Positions 61,701 through 64,000 of a stretch of 64,000 nucleotides of DNA are shown one piece after another. The number at the start of each line of letters is the position of its first letter. Position 1 is the stretch's first letter. A program made the position numbers and the translations under genes. Below the pieces are notes generated by a model. It was not told the DNA's origin. It ran no database searches and saw only the letters and a program-made list of their open reading frames with translations. Origin of the DNA: Novosphingobium sp. CECT 9465 (GTDB lineage Bacteria; Pseudomonadota; Alphaproteobacteria; Sphingomonadales; Sphingomonadaceae); the NCBI RefSeq assembly GCF_920987055.1, contig NZ_CAKLBX010000001.1, positions 1,660,501 through 1,724,500 of the forward strand, written 5' to 3'.

Positions 61701-63056
61701 ATGGCAACTTACACATTCCGCCTGCCCGATATCGGTGAAGGCATTGCCGAGGCCGAGATCGTGGCCTGGCACGTCAATGTGGGCGACCGGATCGAGGAAG
61801 ACGGCCGGGTGGCCGACATGATGACCGACAAGGCCACGGTCGAGATGGAAAGCCCTGTGACGGGCACGGTCGTCTCGGTCGCGGGCGAGGTGGGCGATGT
61901 TATCGCCATCGGTTCGGCGCTGGTGGTGATCGAGACCGCGGGGGAAGGGGAGGCTGAGGCGCCTGCGCCCAAGGCTGAAGTCATGGCTGAGCGCATCGAG
62001 GCTGAGAATCCTGACGCTGGCGATGTGGCAAAGATCGAGGCTGCGGCTCCCAGGCTCACGCCAGACCCGGTCGTGTCGCAGGAAGTCGAGACACCGCGCG
62101 CTCCGCCGACCCAAAGCGTGTCCGCCCATCCCAGCAAGAGTGTCTCGCCTTCGCTCGACACGAACGGGGGCGGTGCAAGGGGCGCGAAGGTTCTGGCGAG
62201 TCCCGCCGTTCGTCAGCGCGCGAAGGATCTGGGGATCGATCTGAGCGAGGTACGGCCATCAGACGAAGGTCGCATCCGCCACGCCGATCTGGACCAGTTC
62301 CTTTCTTACAATGCACAGGGCGGTTACCGCTCGGCAGGCGCAGAGCGCGGCGATGAGGTGATCAAGGTCATCGGGATGCGCCGCCGCATTGCGGAGAACA
62401 TGGCGGCGTCCAAGCGCAACATCCCGCATTTCTCCTATGTCGAGGAGTGTGATGTAACCGCGCTGGAAGCCATGCGCGCGCAGCTGAACGCCAATCGCGG
62501 GGAGAAGCCGAAGCTGACCCTCTTGCCGCTGCTGATCACCGCGACCTGCCGGGCGCTGCCGCAATTTCCGATGATCAATGCCCGCTATGATGACGAGGCT
62601 GGTGTGGTCACGCGGTACGGCGCGGTGCATCTGGGAATGGCGGCGCAGACCCCTGCAGGACTGATGGTGCCGGTAATCCGCAATGCCCAGTCCCTGAACC
62701 TGTGGCAATTGGCGCGCGAGATAGCCCGACTGGCCGACGCTGCCCGTAACGGTAGCGCCAGGTCCGACGAATTGTCCGGTTCGACGTTGACGGTGACGTC
62801 GCTGGGACCGTTGGGGGGCGTCGCAACGACGCCGGTCATCAACCGCCCGGAAGTCGCGATCATCGGGCCGAACCGTATTGTGGAGCGTCCGATGTTCGTG
62901 CCCGACGGGATGGGCGGGGAGCGGATCGAGAAGCGCAAGCTGATGAATATCTCGATCAGTTGCGATCACCGCGTCGTTGACGGTCATGATGCGGCCAGCT
63001 TTGTTCAGGCGGTTAAGATGCTGATCGAAACGCCGGTACTGTTGCTGGCCGATTGA
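61701..63056 (+). CDS. bkdB: branched-chain 2-oxoacid dehydrogenase E2 (dihydrolipoyl acyltransferase)
   Basis: 451 residues in three parts: a lipoyl domain with Lys44 in DKATVEMESPV, a linker rich in Ala, Glu and Pro, a small E1/E3-binding domain (VLASPAVRQRAKDLGIDLSE) and the catalytic domain with the HxxxDG motif (DHRVVDGHDAASF). It carries the acyl group from E1 to CoA. It starts four bases after bkdA2. No E3 (lpd) gene follows, so a shared dihydrolipoamide dehydrogenase must be used. Confidence 0.94.
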   Translation: MATYTFRLPDIGEGIAEAEIVAWHVNVGDRIEEDGRVADMMTDKATVEMESPVTGTVVSVAGEVGDVIAIGSALVVIETAGEGEAEAPAPKAEVMAERIEAENPDAGDVAKIEAAAPRLTPDPVVSQEVETPRAPPTQSVSAHPSKSVSPSLDTNGGGARGAKVLASPAVRQRAKDLGIDLSEVRPSDEGRIRHADLDQFLSYNAQGGYRSAGAERGDEVIKVIGMRRRIAENMAASKRNIPHFSYVEECDVTALEAMRAQLNANRGEKPKLTLLPLLITATCRALPQFPMINARYDDEAGVVTRYGAVHLGMAAQTPAGLMVPVIRNAQSLNLWQLAREIARLADAARNGSARSDELSGSTLTVTSLGPLGGVATTPVINRPEVAIIGPNRIVERPMFVPDGMGGERIEKRKLMNISISCDHRVVDGHDAASFVQAVKMLIETPVLLLAD

Positions 63057-63084
63057 TTCGTCAGGATCGGAGGCGGAGGTAGCC

Positions 63085-63664
63085 ATGGCCAAGCTTGACC
63101 CGCGCATCGGTGACTATAGCCAAGGCAGGGGCATTCGCACAACCGATCCTTTCGCATTTCCGTGCGCTGGTGCATCGGACTGTCCCCGGCTGCGAAGAGG
63201 CGATCAAGTGGGGCATGCCGCATTTCACTCTGGGCGGGCGCAATCTGGCGGGAATGGCCGCGTTCAAAAAGCATGTTTCGATCTTTTTCCATCATGACGA
63301 GCAGCCCGGCGGGACCGGCAAGTTCCGCAAGATTGCATCGATCCAGGAACTTGCCGACGATTCGGTGATCGAGGAGCGCTTGCGCGCGGCGGTGGAGCGC
63401 TTGTCGTTGCCGCCTGCCGCAAGGACGACAAAGGCAGCAGCAGCGCCGAAGCCTGTGCCGGAAATTCCTGCGGCGTTCGCAGCGGCGTTGGGCGCAGCAT
63501 CGTTGACCGAGCGTTTTGCCGCAATGCCACCCGGTTATCGGCGGGAATACATCGAATGGATCGTCGATGCGAAGACCGAGGTGACGCGCGACAAGCGCAT
63601 CGTTCAAGCCGTCGCATGGATTGGCGAAGGCAAGCACCGCAACTGGAAGTACCGGAAGTGCTGA
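63085..63664 (+). pseudogene. DUF1801 family gene split by a frameshift
   Basis: The start (ATG 63085, ribosome site GGAGG about five bases ahead) reads MAKLDPRIGDY, the normal family N-terminus, but the frame then runs into unrelated sequence and ends at 63297. The expected continuation (IAKAGAFAQPILSHFRALVH, EEAIKWGMPHF) lies in another frame from about 63114 to 63664. GACTATAGCC would read through if it were GACTATATAGCC, so a 2-base TA loss is the simplest cause. The second half (YdeI/OmpD-associated-like tail) is open. It may be a true pseudogene or a sequence error. Confidence 0.75.
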
Positions 63665-63668
63665 TCGA

Positions 63669-64000
63669 TCAGCGCACCACCCCGCGATAGGTCAACTGCC
63701 CACTGCCGCGCAGGGCAATTTCGCCCGGAACGCGCCAGCGCAGATGCGTGACGTCCTCAGGCGTTGCGGATCGGAGCGATCCGTCACGGTCACGCAGGCG
63801 CATCGTTTCGATGTTGCCCCACGTGCGCCCGCCATCGACAGATACCTCTTCGGTGCCATCCATGCTGCGCTGGAATGCCACTGCGCGCGGCATCGGGTTG
63901 GTCACGGTAAATTCCTGGCCACGCAGCGCCGTCCAGTTGACGACGAATATCACACGGTCACCAGGGTTGAGGCGGTCGGCGCGGGCAAGGATTCGGCTGG
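63669..64000 (-). CDS. hypothetical protein, DUF11-like beta-sandwich, C-terminal part
   Basis: The frame enters from the right edge (ADRLNPGDRVIFVVNWTALR) and ends at 63669, so only about 110 C-terminal residues are seen. The pattern NPGDRVIFVVNW, TVTNPMPRAVAF and HLRWRVPGEIALRGSGQLTY is that of repeat-type secreted proteins in which a conserved domain handles surface structure. The N-terminal signal and start are outside. It converges on the broken DUF1801 gene with only four bases between stops. Confidence 0.65.
   Translation of the reverse strand, partial: SRILARADRLNPGDRVIFVVNWTALRGQEFTVTNPMPRAVAFQRSMDGTEEVSVDGGRTWGNIETMRLRDRDGSLRSATPEDVTHLRWRVPGEIALRGSGQLTYRGVVR

Noticed and set aside
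63095-63664. An intact DUF1801 gene starting at TTG 63095
   Set aside because: The conserved N-terminus and ribosome site belong to ATG 63085 in another frame, so the TTG start is an artefact of the frameshift.
1-64000. CRISPR arrays, rRNA genes, complete insertion sequences
   Set aside because: No regularly spaced repeats, no rRNA signatures and no transposase were seen. Recombinase motifs occur only in the tyrosine integrase.

Overview
The window is high-GC DNA with dense, often overlapping genes. The gene families and neighbourhoods point to an alphaproteobacterium of the sphingomonad group, most likely Novosphingobium or a close relative. The pointers are the set divL-tsaE-amgK-murU-addB-addA-trxA, the grxC/nitrilase/DUF1178 trio, a SahR-type operator before ahcY, and paired palindromic intergenic repeats. 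The genus is inferred from gene content only.

Region 1 (1-1994): the first codons of a small heat-shock protein gene read leftward behind a candidate ROSE RNA thermometer. The overlapping grxC, carbon-nitrogen hydrolase and DUF1178 genes follow, then tRNA-Arg(CCU).

Region 2 (1948-19299): a complete integrative element of about 17.3 kb is inserted at the 3' end of tRNA-Arg. It is bounded by 49-bp perfect direct repeats. It carries an intact tyrosine integrase, two excisionase-like HTH proteins, a winged-helix replication-type protein, a small terminase subunit, and an intact 8.7-kb module resembling podoviral DNA-ejection proteins (a T7 gp14-like protein, an M23-peptidase protein and a 2030-residue protein). 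I find no large terminase, portal, capsid, tail or lysis gene. It is either a neatly deleted prophage or a phage satellite, and it is the most interesting object here.

Region 3 (19333-29742): accessory and housekeeping chromosome. It holds a sterol-desaturase-family enzyme, an EF-hand protein, a secreted repeat protein, an OmpR/EnvZ-type two-component pair, an FtsB-like protein, a phospholipase D-family enzyme, folE, a TorF-type porin, a peroxiredoxin, and ahcY with its operator.

Region 4 (29898-47732): a tightly coupled operon, divL (pseudokinase with Tyr at the phospho-acceptor site), tsaE, amgK, murU, addB, addA, then trxA. It is followed by an inositol-phosphatase-family gene, a GST gene and argJ on the other strand, then secA and a PilZ-like gene. 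It links cell-cycle control, tRNA modification, cell-wall recycling and recombination repair.

Region 5 (47796-64000): tRNA-Asn, nadK, a GGDEF-EAL protein, mfd and sdhE opposite recG, a host-attachment-family gene, a PRC-like periplasmic protein, a hemerythrin, tRNA-Pro, thyA, and the branched-chain 2-oxoacid dehydrogenase operon bkdA1-bkdA2-bkdB with a readable promoter. A DUF1801 gene broken by a frameshift and the end of a gene running off the window follow. No gene-free stretch exceeds about 220 bases. I saw no CRISPR array, rRNA or complete insertion sequence.
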